64,000 bases of DNA. Source: Pseudomonadota bacterium. Its GTDB lineage: Bacteria; Pseudomonadota; Alphaproteobacteria; Rhizobiales; Xanthobacteraceae. The notes beneath the pieces were generated by a model. The model was not told the DNA's origin. It worked only from the letters and a program-made list of their open reading frames with translations, and did no database searches. The position numbers and the translations under genes were made by a program. The first letter of the stretch is position 1, and each line of letters begins with the position of its first letter. Below, piece after piece: positions 1 to 8,212 of the stretch. Location: positions 11,619 through 75,618 of the forward strand of contig JAEYRD010000003.1 in the NCBI GenBank assembly GCA_023435725.1. The letters are read 5' to 3'.

Positions 1-837
1 CAGGATCAGCGGCAAATAGCTCTGCAGGACCTCCTTGAGGATCACCACGATCGCCGCGCCCAGCACGCCGCCCCAGACATAGCCGGCGCCGCCGACCACC
101 GCGATGAAGAGATATTCGATGCCGGCGTGCGCGCCGAACGGCGTCGGGGTCACCGCGCGCTGAAGATGCGCGTAGAGCCAGCCGGAGAGGCCGGCGAGCA
201 CCGCGGCATGGATGAACACCAGCAGCTTTGCGCGCGGCGTGTGCACGCCGAACGCCTCGGCCGCGATATGGCCGCGCCTGAGCGCACGGATGGCGCGGCC
301 GGTGCGGGAATCCAGCAGGTTCATCGTGAGCAGGGCCGAGACGATCACTGCGACCCAGATCGCGTAATAGATCGAGCCGGGCGAGAGCATCTTGAACGCG
401 CCGATCGATAGCGGCGGGATCGCCGAGATGCCGTCGTTTCTCCCCAGAAATTCCAGCTTGCTGAAGAGGTAGAACAGGCCGAGCCCCCAGGCGAGCGTGC
501 CGAGCGGCAGATAATGGCCGGAGAGGCGGACGGTGATCAGGCCGAGCAGCACCGCGAACAGGCCGCTGACCACGAGCGATAGCGGCAGCGTCAGCCAGGG
601 CGACAGGCCGTAGGCCGTCGACAGCACCGCGGTGGTATAGGCGCCGAAGCCGACGAAAGCCGCCTGTCCAAACGAGGTCAGACCGCCGACACCGGTGAGC
701 AGCACGAGGCCCATCGCGACGAGGGCCGCAAGCCCGATATTGTCGAGCAGCACGATCCAGAACGGCGGCACGCCAGGTAGATGCGGGATCGCCGCCATCA
801 GAAGCGCGAAGATGAGGATGGGAAGCCGGCTCTGCAT
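1..837 (-). CDS. livM: Branched-chain amino acid-type ABC transporter permease (LivM family), C-terminus outside window
   Basis: Inner-membrane permease of a high-affinity branched-chain-amino-acid-type (HAAT) ABC importer. Reading from the ATG at 837 gives 279 codons open to the window edge, so the C-terminus is missing. The protein is very hydrophobic with many membrane segments. It has the LivM-type stretches GLVLLTGVGGLTSFGQAAFVG near residue 45 and GRAIRALRRGHIAAEAFGV before the later helices, where the ATPase-coupling loop lies. It starts 7 nt downstream of the livH stop, so the two form one transcription unit. The substrate cannot be read from the permease: this family also carries aromatic acids, urea and fatty or dicarboxylic acids. 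The divergent MarR gene hints at an aromatic-type ligand, which is inference only. Confidence 0.9.
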   Translation of the reverse strand, partial: MQSRLPILIFALLMAAIPHLPGVPPFWIVLLDNIGLAALVAMGLVLLTGVGGLTSFGQAAFVGFGAYTTAVLSTAYGLSPWLTLPLSLVVSGLFAVLLGLITVRLSGHYLPLGTLAWGLGLFYLFSKLEFLGRNDGISAIPPLSIGAFKMLSPGSIYYAIWVAVIVSALLTMNLLDSRTGRAIRALRRGHIAAEAFGVHTPRAKLLVFIHAAVLAGLSGWLYAHLQRAVTPTPFGAHAGIEYLFIAVVGGAGYVWGGVLGAAIVVILKEVLQSYLPLIL

Positions 838-844
838 CTTAGCG

Positions 845-1885
845 TCAGTCCTTCTCTTCCTCGACCGCGGGCGCGGCGAGCGAGCGCAGCAGCAGCACGG
901 GGATCAGGAGCATGAAAACGATGACCTCCTTGTAATTGGAGGCATAGAATGACGAGAACGCCTCGACGATCCCGACGACGAGCGCCGCGACGGCGGTGAG
1001 GGGATAGCTGACGAGGCCGCCGATGATTGCGGCGACAAAACCCTTCAGGCCGATCAGGAAGCCGGAGTCATAGTAGAGCGTCGTGATCGGCACGATCATG
1101 ATGCCCGACAGCGCGCCGATGACGGACGCCAGCAGGAACGCGATCTGTCCCGACAGCGTGGTGCGGATGCCGGCCAGCCGCGCGCCGAGCCGGTTCACGG
1201 CGGTCGCGCGCAGCGCCTTGCCGTAGAGCGTCAGCCCGAAGAACAGCCAGAGCCCGACGATGAAGGCGATGGTGATGGCGTAGACCGTGATGCTCTGGCC
1301 GGTGAAGCGCAGCGCGCCCGCGCTGAAGGAGGTCGACAGTACGGCCGGTCCGCGCTGGCCTTCGGCACCGAAGAACAAGAGGCCCAGTCCCTGCAGCGCG
1401 AGGTGGACGCCGACCGAGGCGATCAGCAGCACGAGCACGGAGGTGTGCGCCAGCGGCTGGAACGCGATACGGTAGAGATACAGGCCGATCATCGCGACGA
1501 TCACCAGCGACAGCGCGATGCAGATCGCCACCGGCGGCTTCTGGGCGGCGAAGTAGATGGTCAGCGCCAGCACGATGGCCGGCAGCACGATGTTGGTGAG
1601 GAAGCTGCGTACGATCAGCCGTACGTGCAGCGCCTTGCGCGCCACGAACAGGTCGAACGCAAAGGCGCCGATGCCAAGGGCCAGCGCGAGTTTTGCCGTT
1701 CCCGGCATCTGGCCCGCCGCGAGCGAGGCATAGGTCAGCGCGCCATAGGTGACGAATTCGCCCTGGGGGATGAGGATCACGCGGGTGACGGCGAACACCA
1801 GCACCAGCGCCAGGCCGAGCAGCGCATAGATCGCGCCATTGGTGATGCCGTCCTGCAGCAGGAACAGCATGATGGTGGTGTTCAA
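845..1885 (-). CDS. livH: Branched-chain amino acid-type ABC transporter permease (LivH family)
   Basis: Second permease of the same importer, 346 aa. The N-terminus (LLQDGITNGAIYALLGLALVLVFAVTRVI) is typical of LivH. Further on lie the conserved segment GKALRATAVNRLGARLAGI before residue 250 and SGIMIVPITTLYYDSGFLIGLKGFVAAIIGGL, the usual C-terminal helices. It is somewhat longer than many LivH proteins (about 290-310 aa). It is transcribed away from the MarR gene at 2060, with a 174-nt intergenic region carrying an AT-rich inverted repeat. The matching ATPases and binding protein are presumably beyond the left window edge. Confidence 0.9.
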   Translation of the reverse strand: MNTTIMLFLLQDGITNGAIYALLGLALVLVFAVTRVILIPQGEFVTYGALTYASLAAGQMPGTAKLALALGIGAFAFDLFVARKALHVRLIVRSFLTNIVLPAIVLALTIYFAAQKPPVAICIALSLVIVAMIGLYLYRIAFQPLAHTSVLVLLIASVGVHLALQGLGLLFFGAEGQRGPAVLSTSFSAGALRFTGQSITVYAITIAFIVGLWLFFGLTLYGKALRATAVNRLGARLAGIRTTLSGQIAFLLASVIGALSGIMIVPITTLYYDSGFLIGLKGFVAAIIGGLVSYPLTAVAALVVGIVEAFSSFYASNYKEVIVFMLLIPVLLLRSLAAPAVEEEKD

Positions 1886-1967
1886 GACCGGACGCTCCCC
1901 CTCAAAGATCCGGGCCGGTCTCCGCGGTTGCGGGGCTCGGTCCGCTCACAGCCATTGAAAAACGCTG

Positions 1968-2001
1968 ATATTTGATATGGTCAATAACAATTATCAAATA
2001 T
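1968..2001. promoter_or_regulatory. Inverted repeat, candidate MarR operator between livH and marR
   Basis: Perfect 10-bp inverted repeat: arms ATATTTGATA (1968-1977) and TATCAAATAT (1992-2001) with a 14-bp spacer. It lies in the only AT-rich patch of the intergenic region. A second, shorter dyad TTGA-N5-TCAA (1972-1984) overlaps the left arm. The position between divergent genes fits a site for the MarR protein encoded immediately to the right. The assignment is inference. Confidence 0.5.
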
Positions 2002-2059
2002 AATCTCAAGGGTGACAGGCGACCCGTCCTGAACTTAGCGGGATTATGAGCACGAGGCG

Positions 2060-2581
2060 ATGACCGTTTCCAAGACCGCTGAAAAGACCGCTGAGAAGTC
2101 TGGCGACGCGACCAAGGGCCGCAAGGACGCAACGGAGGCGCAGCCCGAGGCGCTTCAGCTCGGCGAGCTCTCGGAGCAGCTCGGTTATGTGCTGAAGCGG
2201 GCACAGCTCAAGGTGTTCGAGAACTTTCTGCGCTGCATGGCCTCGCTCCAGCTCACGCCCGCACAGTTCTCCGTGCTGCTGCTGGTCGAGAAGAATCCGG
2301 GCCGTAACCAGACCGAGGTCGCTTCGACGCTCGGCATCCTGCGCCCGAACTTCGTGGCCATGCTCGACAATCTCGAGAGCCGGGACCTGTGCGCGCGGAT
2401 CCGCTCCACCAACGACCGCCGCTCGCACATCCTGGTGCTGACCGACAAGGGCAAGGCCGTGCTGGCCCGCGCCAAGAAGCTCGTTGCCACCAAGCACGAG
2501 GCGCGGCTGAACGATCTGCTCGGGCAGGCCAACCGCGAAGCCCTGATCCAGATGCTTTCGAAGATCGCCACCGAGTTTTGA
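2060..2581 (+). CDS. MarR family transcriptional regulator
   Basis: Winged-helix regulator of 173 aa with a charged, low-complexity N-terminal tail (residues 1-30, rich in K, T and E). The MarR core follows: a dimerisation helix, QLTPAQFSVLLLVEKNPGRNQTEVASTLGILRPNFVAMLDNLESRDLCAR (helix-turn-helix around residues 75-115) and the wing STNDRRSHILVLTDKGKAVL. It is divergent from livHM, so it probably controls that transporter and itself. MarR proteins next to such transporters often sense aromatic acids or their CoA esters; the ligand here is unknown. The gene ends before a gap holding a relic of a glycerate kinase gene. Confidence 0.9.
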   Translation: MTVSKTAEKTAEKSGDATKGRKDATEAQPEALQLGELSEQLGYVLKRAQLKVFENFLRCMASLQLTPAQFSVLLLVEKNPGRNQTEVASTLGILRPNFVAMLDNLESRDLCARIRSTNDRRSHILVLTDKGKAVLARAKKLVATKHEARLNDLLGQANREALIQMLSKIATEF

Positions 2582-2614
2582 GGGGCGGTACGCCTGGACA
2601 CCGGGGCCGGCGCC

Positions 2615-2674
2615 TCAATCCACCAAGATCACCAGGATATCCTTGACGTTCGTCAGCGTCGCGCCGGGCATCCG
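2615..2674 (-). pseudogene. Relic of the 3' end of a glycerate kinase (ttuD/gckA) gene
   Basis: Reading the minus strand to the TGA at 2617-2615 gives RMPGATLTNVKDILVILVD. This parallels the C-terminus of the intact kinase at 10342-11625 (LLPGPTLTNVNDIRVVLVD). About 61 nt align without gaps, with 8 mismatches by eye (about 87% identity), including the stop codon and the gcgcc just beyond it. Upstream of this fragment no further kinase sequence is recognisable, so only the last 20 or so codons remain. The fragment and the intact gene are direct repeats on either side of the hyf-like cluster. Confidence 0.7.
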
Positions 2675-2766
2675 CGTCTCTCCTCTCACTCCGTCGTTTC
2701 GGGATGGCCCTCAGGGCAAGGGCGTGAGTTCCGAGGCCGTCGAACGCAATGATGCGTTGCTTATAT

Positions 2767-2791
2767 AAAATGACGCTTGAAACGTCATTTT
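2767..2791. promoter_or_regulatory. Palindromic operator candidate upstream of the XRE gene
   Basis: Perfect 9-bp arms AAAATGACG (2767-2775) and CGTCATTTT (2783-2791) around a 7-nt spacer, 53 nt upstream of the XRE start codon. The AT-rich stretch TTATATAAAA just before it could supply a -10-like element. No T-tract follows, so a terminator is less likely. It is probably an autoregulatory site of the adjacent XRE protein. Confidence 0.5.
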
Positions 2792-2844
2792 GCGCGCCCT
2801 AAGCTTCGTAAATCAATCACTGTACCTGCCACGGACATTGCCCC

Positions 2845-3114
2845 GTGATCACCGCCGCGCAGCTTCGAGCCGCCCGTGCCTTACTCAGGATTGACCAGCG
2901 CGAACTCGCGCAGCGCTGTTCGCTGTCGCTGCCGACGATCCAGCGCATGGAGGCCTCCGAAGGGGTGATCCGCGGCAATGTCGATTCCCTGGTGAAGCTG
3001 GTCGAGGCGTTGTCGGTTGCCGGCATCGAGCTGATTGCCGAGGGGGCGGCCTCGAGCTCCGGGGGCCGCGGTGTGCGGCTGAAGTCTCCACCCCCGAGCG
3101 CAGGCGGCCAATAG
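2845..3114 (+). CDS. XRE family helix-turn-helix regulator (small)
   Basis: An 89-aa protein starting at GTG. Residues 1-65 form a single Cro/C1-type helix-turn-helix domain (ITAAQLRAARALLRIDQREL, then SLPTIQRMEASEG as recognition helix). The short Ser/Gly/Pro-rich tail has no ligand-binding domain. It is the first gene in front of hyfB, same strand, with a 40-nt gap, and has a palindrome 53 nt upstream. By position it is the local regulator of the hyf-like operon; this is inference. Confidence 0.8.
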   Translation: MITAAQLRAARALLRIDQRELAQRCSLSLPTIQRMEASEGVIRGNVDSLVKLVEALSVAGIELIAEGAASSSGGRGVRLKSPPPSAGGQ

Positions 3115-3154
3115 CGATGGCGACGCGCGCGCAAAACATGATCGAGGCGCGACC

Positions 3155-5155
3155 ATGATCGCCGTGGCGCTATGGTCAGTGGCGGCCCTGCTGGCGCTTG
3201 CGCCTGCGGGAGTCGTGCTGTCGACGCGCCCGCGCGGCTCGATCATCCTTTACGGCGGATGCCTGATCGCCACATCGACGCTATGTGTCACGGCGCTGTC
3301 CGATCTGCTCTATTTCCCGCATCTGACGCCGAGCGCGACACTGCCGATCGGCCTGCCTTGGCTCGGTGCCCATTTCCGGCTCGATGCGCTGTCCGCCTTC
3401 TTCCTCGTCGTCGTCAATCTCGGCGGCGCCGCTGCAAGTCTGTTCGCACTCGGCTACGGCCAGCACGAGAGCTCCCCCGGCCGCGTGCTGCCGTTCTATC
3501 CTGCCTATCTCGCAGCGATGAACGTCGTCGTGCTGGCAAACGATGCCTTCAGCTTCCTGGTCGCCTGGGAATTCATGTCGCTGACCTCGTGGGCGATGGT
3601 GGTGTCGCATCACCGGGAGGAGGGGAATGTCCAGGCCGGCTATGTCTATCTTCTGATGGCAAGTTTCGGCACGCTGGCGCTGCTGCTCGCCTTCGGCCTG
3701 CTCGCGAGCGGCGCCGGTTACGATTTCGATACGATCCGGGCCTCGCATCCTTCCGCTGCGCTGACCGGCACGGTGGTGATCCTCGTGCTGCTGGGCGCCG
3801 GCTCCAAGGCTGGCCTGGTGCCGCTGCACGCTTGGCTGCCGCTCGCCCATCCCGCCGCGCCCAGCCACGTCTCCGGCCTGATGAGCGGCGTCATGACCAA
3901 GGTCGCCGTCTACGGCTTCGTGCGTATCGTCTTCGATCTTCTGCCCGAACCGGTGTGGTGGTGGAGCGTGGTGGTGCTCCTGGTCGGCGGCCCGACCGCG
4001 ACGCTGGGTGTGCTCTATGCGCTCATGCAGCGCGACATCAAGCGCGTGCTCGCCTATTCGACCATCGAGAACATCGGCATCATCTTCACCGGCCTCGGGC
4101 TGGCGCTCGCCTTCAAGGCGCAGGGGCTCGATTGGGTGGCCGCGCTCGCCTTCACTGCGGCGCTGCTGCATGTCTTCAACCACGCGCTGTTCAAGAGCCT
4201 GTTGTTCTTCGGCGCCGGCGCGGTGCTGGAAGTCACCGGCGAGCGCGACATGGAGAAGCTCGGCGGCCTGATTCATCGCATGCCGAAGACGGCGTTCGCG
4301 ATGCTGGTCGGCTGCGTCGCGATCTCGGCACTGCCGCCGTTCAACGGCTTCGTTTCGGAATGGCTGACCTTCCAGGCCATCCTGCTCTCACCGCAACTGC
4401 CGAACTGGGGATTGAAGCTGATCATCCCGGCGGTCGGCGGACTGCTGGCGCTCGCGGCTGCCTTCGCCGCGGCGTGCTTCGTCAAACTCTACGGCATCAG
4501 TTTCCTCGGCCGTCCCCGTTCGGATGTCGCCGCATCCGCGCACGAGACGGATCGCTTCTCGCTCGCCGCGATGTTCGCGCTGGCCGCTCTCTGCCTCGTC
4601 GCCGGCATCGTGCCAGGCCTCTTCATCGACGCGCTCGCGCCGGTGAGCAAGGCCATGGTCGGCAACGTCATGCCGCACCAGACCGGACTGGAGTGGCTGA
4701 CCATCGTGCCGATCGCGGAGAGCCGCAGCTCCTATAACGGTCTCCTGGTGTTTCTGTTCGCGGCGCTCAGCGGCATGGCCGCAGCCTCCGCCATTCATCG
4801 TCTGGCGTCCGATCGTTTGCGTCGCGCACCGGCTTGGGATTGCGGCTATCCGGATCCGAACCCCGCGATCCAGTACTCCGCCTCCAGCTTCTCGCAGCCG
4901 ATTCGCCGCGTGTTCGGCAGCGTGATCTTCGCTGCGCACGAGGTCGGCGAGATGCCGCCGCCCTTGTCGCCCGCGCCGGCCCGGTTCACCGTCGACATGC
5001 GCGACCCGATCTGGGACGCGCTCTACGCGCCGATCGCCAAGGTGATCGGCGTTGCGACCGAGCGCATCAATATGCTGCAATTCCTCACCATCCGCCGCTA
5101 TCTGACGCTGGTCTTCGCCGCGTTGATCGTGCTCCTTCTGGTGGTGGCGCTATGA
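3155..5155 (+). CDS. hyfB: Hydrogenase-4-like membrane subunit B (NuoL/MrpA-type antiporter-like subunit)
   Basis: Integral membrane protein of 666 aa, about 14-16 hydrophobic segments, homologous to HyfB/HycC and to the proton-pumping NuoL/M/N family. Residues 115-420 hold the conserved core: VAWEFMSLTSWAMV, GSKAGLVPLHAWLPLAHPAAPSHVSGLMSGVMTKVAVYG and YSTIENIGIIFTGLG, with HVFNHALFKSLLFFGAG and its channel lysine. The long C-terminal region with WDCGYP (around residue 565) is typical of HyfB/HycC and absent from NuoL. ATG with GAGG 7 nt upstream. It overlaps hyfC by 4 nt (ATGA), so the operon is translationally coupled. In the complex it is expected to move protons or Na+. Confidence 0.9.
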   Translation: MIAVALWSVAALLALAPAGVVLSTRPRGSIILYGGCLIATSTLCVTALSDLLYFPHLTPSATLPIGLPWLGAHFRLDALSAFFLVVVNLGGAAASLFALGYGQHESSPGRVLPFYPAYLAAMNVVVLANDAFSFLVAWEFMSLTSWAMVVSHHREEGNVQAGYVYLLMASFGTLALLLAFGLLASGAGYDFDTIRASHPSAALTGTVVILVLLGAGSKAGLVPLHAWLPLAHPAAPSHVSGLMSGVMTKVAVYGFVRIVFDLLPEPVWWWSVVVLLVGGPTATLGVLYALMQRDIKRVLAYSTIENIGIIFTGLGLALAFKAQGLDWVAALAFTAALLHVFNHALFKSLLFFGAGAVLEVTGERDMEKLGGLIHRMPKTAFAMLVGCVAISALPPFNGFVSEWLTFQAILLSPQLPNWGLKLIIPAVGGLLALAAAFAAACFVKLYGISFLGRPRSDVAASAHETDRFSLAAMFALAALCLVAGIVPGLFIDALAPVSKAMVGNVMPHQTGLEWLTIVPIAESRSSYNGLLVFLFAALSGMAAASAIHRLASDRLRRAPAWDCGYPDPNPAIQYSASSFSQPIRRVFGSVIFAAHEVGEMPPPLSPAPARFTVDMRDPIWDALYAPIAKVIGVATERINMLQFLTIRRYLTLVFAALIVLLLVVAL

Positions 5156-6108
5156 CCGCGCTTCGCGACATCCTCTCGCAGGGCGTCCAGATGTGCCTCG
5201 TGCTGCTGCTTGCGCCATTGCTCACCGGCTTCGTTCGCAAGGTGAAGGCGCGGCTGTTGCGTCGGCGCGGTCCGCCGCTCCTGCAGCCCTACCGCGATCT
5301 CATCCGCCTGATGCGCAAGGACGTCGTGCTGGCGGACAACGCATCCTGGCTGTTCCGCGTCATTCCCTATCTGATGTTCGCAGGCACCTGGGTCGCGGCC
5401 TCGCTGGTGCCGACCTTCGGCAACGGACTCCTGTTCTCCTGGACCGCCGACCTCATCGCCATCATCGCACTGCTCGGCAGCGCGCGTTTCTTCCAGGCGC
5501 TGGCCGGCATGGATGTCGGCACCGCCTTCGGCGGCATCGGCTCCAGTCGCGAGGTGATGATCGCCTCGCTCGCCGAGCCTGCGATGCTGATCACCGTCTT
5601 CTCCGTCGCGATGATCGCGGGCTCGACCCAGCTCTCCTACGTCGCCGAATTCATGGGCTCGGACGCGGTCGGCCTGCGCGTGTCGCTTGGCATGGCCTTC
5701 GTCGCGCTGACCATCGTGGCGCTGGCGGAGAATGCCCGCATCCCCGTCGACAATCCGGCCACCCATCTCGAACTCACCATGGTGCACGAGGCCATGGTCC
5801 TGGAGTATTCCGGGCGGCATCTCGCGCTGGTCGACCTGTCGTCGCAGCTCAAGCTCCTGCTCTATGTTTCCCTGATCGCCTGCGTGTTCCTGCCCTGGGG
5901 CACGGCGACAGCGGATGCAGGCGTTGCGAGGCTGGGCCTTGGTGCGCTGCTCTATCTCGGCAAGCTCGCGGTCCTCGGCTTCCTGCTTGCCGTCTTCGAG
6001 ACGTCGATCGCCAAGATGCGGGTATTCAGGATCCCCGAGTTCCTGGGCGCGGCGCTGATGTTGGCGCTGCTGGCCACCCTGTTGCGTTTCGTGTCCGGGA
6101 GCCTCTAG
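5152..6108 (+). CDS. hyfC: Hydrogenase-4-like membrane subunit C (NuoH/HycD family)
   Basis: Membrane anchor of 318 aa, related to HycD/HyfC and complex I NuoH, the subunit linking the soluble arm to the pump. Diagnostic motifs: GPPLLQPYRDLIRLMRKD near residue 40, GIGSSREVMIASLAEP near residue 130, and ENARIPVDNPATHLELTMVHEAM near residue 190, which lies at the quinone or redox interface in relatives. The chosen start is the ATG overlapping the hyfB stop. The frame stays open upstream, but that extension would lie inside hyfB. There is a 2-nt gap to hyfE. Confidence 0.9.
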   Translation: MTALRDILSQGVQMCLVLLLAPLLTGFVRKVKARLLRRRGPPLLQPYRDLIRLMRKDVVLADNASWLFRVIPYLMFAGTWVAASLVPTFGNGLLFSWTADLIAIIALLGSARFFQALAGMDVGTAFGGIGSSREVMIASLAEPAMLITVFSVAMIAGSTQLSYVAEFMGSDAVGLRVSLGMAFVALTIVALAENARIPVDNPATHLELTMVHEAMVLEYSGRHLALVDLSSQLKLLLYVSLIACVFLPWGTATADAGVARLGLGALLYLGKLAVLGFLLAVFETSIAKMRVFRIPEFLGAALMLALLATLLRFVSGSL

Positions 6109-6110
6109 CG

Positions 6111-6773
6111 ATGAGCAGCCTGCAATTCGACATCGCCCATCTGCTCGCCGGTTGCCTCGTGCTGGCGAGTTTCATGATGCTCTATCAGGACCGGCTCTAT
6201 GCGCTGCTCAACGTCTATGCGCTGCACGCCAGCGTGCTGGCGCTGTCGGTCGCCTGGCAGGCCTATGTGCAGCACGCGCCGCATCTCTACGTCACGGCGC
6301 TGATCGCACTGGTCTTCAAGGCCATCATCATCCCGGTGGCGCTGCACCGGATCATCAAGAGGCTCGGCATTCACCGCGAGATCGAGAACGTGATCGGCAT
6401 CGGGCTGACCATGATGGCCGGCATCGGCCTCGTCGCGCTGTCGATGGTGGTGATGTTGCGGGTGACGCCGGGTGCCGATGCACTGGCGCGCGAGGACCTT
6501 GCCTTCGCGCTGTCGGTGGTGCTGCTGGGGCTCCTGATCATGGTGACGCGACGCAACGCCGTGAGCCAGGTGGTCGGCTTCATGTCGCTGGAGAACGGGC
6601 TGGTGCTGGCGGCAACCGGCGCCAAGGGCATGCCGCTGGTGGTCGAGATCAGCGTCGCCTTCTCGGTGCTGATCGCCTTCATCGTGATCGGCATTTTCCT
6701 GTTCCGCATCCGCGAGCGTTTTGACAGCGTGGATGTGCAGGCGCTCGATCGCTTCAGGGGAGAGCGGCGATGA
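6111..6773 (+). CDS. hyfE: Hydrogenase-4 component E (NuoK-like)
   Basis: 220-aa membrane protein of the HyfE family, whose C-terminal half resembles NuoK. Visible features are YALLNVYALHASVLALSVAWQAY near residue 40, LVFKAIIIPVALHRI near residue 75, and the NuoK-like MSLENGLVLAA and VEISVAFSVLIAFIVIG near residues 165-195, with an in-membrane glutamate. The start follows the hyfC stop directly. The end overlaps hyfF by 4 nt (ATGA). Confidence 0.9.
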   Translation: MSSLQFDIAHLLAGCLVLASFMMLYQDRLYALLNVYALHASVLALSVAWQAYVQHAPHLYVTALIALVFKAIIIPVALHRIIKRLGIHREIENVIGIGLTMMAGIGLVALSMVVMLRVTPGADALAREDLAFALSVVLLGLLIMVTRRNAVSQVVGFMSLENGLVLAATGAKGMPLVVEISVAFSVLIAFIVIGIFLFRIRERFDSVDVQALDRFRGERR

Positions 6774-8209
6774 CGATCGACGCGCTCGGTGCGATCCTGC
6801 TGATCCCGGCCATCTCGGCCGTGCTGCTCGCGATCCTGCCCGGCTACCTGCTGACGGCGAAGCTCAACGTCGTTGCGGCGCTCGCGACCTTCCTCACCTC
6901 GCTGTTGCTGTTCGTGATCGAGCCGACGTCGGGGCAATATCTGCTGCTCGACGACCTCAACAAGGTCTTCATCGTGCTGACGACCTTCGTCGGCTTCACC
7001 ACATCGGTGTTCAGCGCGAGCTACATCCACCACGAGATCGAGATCGGGCGGCTGACGCCGGCCTTCCTGCGGTTCTATCACGCGATGTACCAGGTGCTGA
7101 TGTTCGCGATGAACCTCGCGCTCGTCGCCAACAATATCGGCCTGATGTGGGTCGCGGTCGAGATGGCGACGTTGACGACCGTGCTGATGGTCGGCATCTA
7201 CCGCACCCATGAGGCGCTGGAAGCCGCCTGGAAATATTTCATCCTCGGTAGCGTCGGCATCGCGCTCGCGCTGTTCGGCACGATCCTGGTCTATATGGCG
7301 GCGCGCCCTGTAGTGGGCGAGGGGATGGACGGCATGGTGTGGACGGTGCTGGTGAAGCACGCCGCACAGTTCGACCCGGCGTTGCTCAACGTCGCCTTCG
7401 TCTTCCTCCTGCTCGGCTACGGCACCAAGGTCGGCCTCGCGCCGCTGCACGCCTGGCTGCCGGATGCGCATGCCGAGGGCCCGACGCCGATCTCGGCGGT
7501 GCTGTCCGGCCTGTTGCTCAATGTCGCGCTCTATGCGCTCCTGCGCTTCAAGATGATGCTCGCGGTCAACTCCGCGGCGATCACGCCGGGTCCGCTGATG
7601 GTGACCATGGGCCTGATATCGGTGATCTTCGCTTCGCTGATGCTGTACCGGCGTCGCGACATCAAGCGGATGTTCGCCTATTCCTCGATCGAGCATATGG
7701 GCATCATCGTCTTCGCCTTCGGCATGGGCGGACCGCTGGCGAATTTCGCAGGGCTGTTGCACATGACCATGCATTCGCTGACCAAGTCGGCCATCTTCTT
7801 CGCGGTGGGCCATATCGCTCAGGTCAAGGGCACACAGAAGATCGCCGATATCGGCGGGCTCACCGCGACCAACCCCGCGCTCGGCTGGGGCCTGATGCTC
7901 GGCGTCATCGCCATCGTCGGGCTGCCACCGCTCGGCATCTTTATGAGCGAGTTTCTGGTGGTGAGCTCGACCTTCGCCCGCGCGCCCTGGCTGACGGTGA
8001 TTCTGGTGCTCGGCATCATCATCGCGCTCGGCGGGCTTTTCTTGCGGATCGGCCCGGTGATGTTCGGCGAGCCCAAGGGCAAGACCGCGCCTGCGGAAGC
8101 ATCCTACGTGCCGATGTTCACGCATCTGGGATTGGTGCTGATGGCCGGCATCTATCTGCCGCCGGTGCTGGTCACCAGTTTCCAGAATGTCGCGAAGCTC
8201 CTGGGGTAG
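6770..8209 (+). CDS. hyfF: Hydrogenase-4-like membrane subunit F (NuoN/NuoM-like)
   Basis: 479-aa polytopic protein, the second antiporter-like subunit. Key segments: MWVAVEMATLTTVLMVGIYRT (conserved Glu near residue 130), GYGTKVGLAPLHAWLPDAHAEGPTPISAVLSG (conserved Lys and His), YSSIEHMGIIVFAFG, and HSLTKSAIFFAVGHI. With HyfB it gives the complex two candidate ion-translocating modules. Three nt separate it from hyfG. No hyfD is present, so the gene set is B-C-E-F-G-I. Confidence 0.9.
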   Translation: MTIDALGAILLIPAISAVLLAILPGYLLTAKLNVVAALATFLTSLLLFVIEPTSGQYLLLDDLNKVFIVLTTFVGFTTSVFSASYIHHEIEIGRLTPAFLRFYHAMYQVLMFAMNLALVANNIGLMWVAVEMATLTTVLMVGIYRTHEALEAAWKYFILGSVGIALALFGTILVYMAARPVVGEGMDGMVWTVLVKHAAQFDPALLNVAFVFLLLGYGTKVGLAPLHAWLPDAHAEGPTPISAVLSGLLLNVALYALLRFKMMLAVNSAAITPGPLMVTMGLISVIFASLMLYRRRDIKRMFAYSSIEHMGIIVFAFGMGGPLANFAGLLHMTMHSLTKSAIFFAVGHIAQVKGTQKIADIGGLTATNPALGWGLMLGVIAIVGLPPLGIFMSEFLVVSSTFARAPWLTVILVLGIIIALGGLFLRIGPVMFGEPKGKTAPAEASYVPMFTHLGLVLMAGIYLPPVLVTSFQNVAKLLG

Positions 8210-8212
8210 GCG

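Noticed and set aside
2767..2791. Terminator of the MarR gene
   Set aside because: The dyad lies near 190 nt past the MarR stop, lacks a T-run, and is close to the XRE start, so an operator is more likely.
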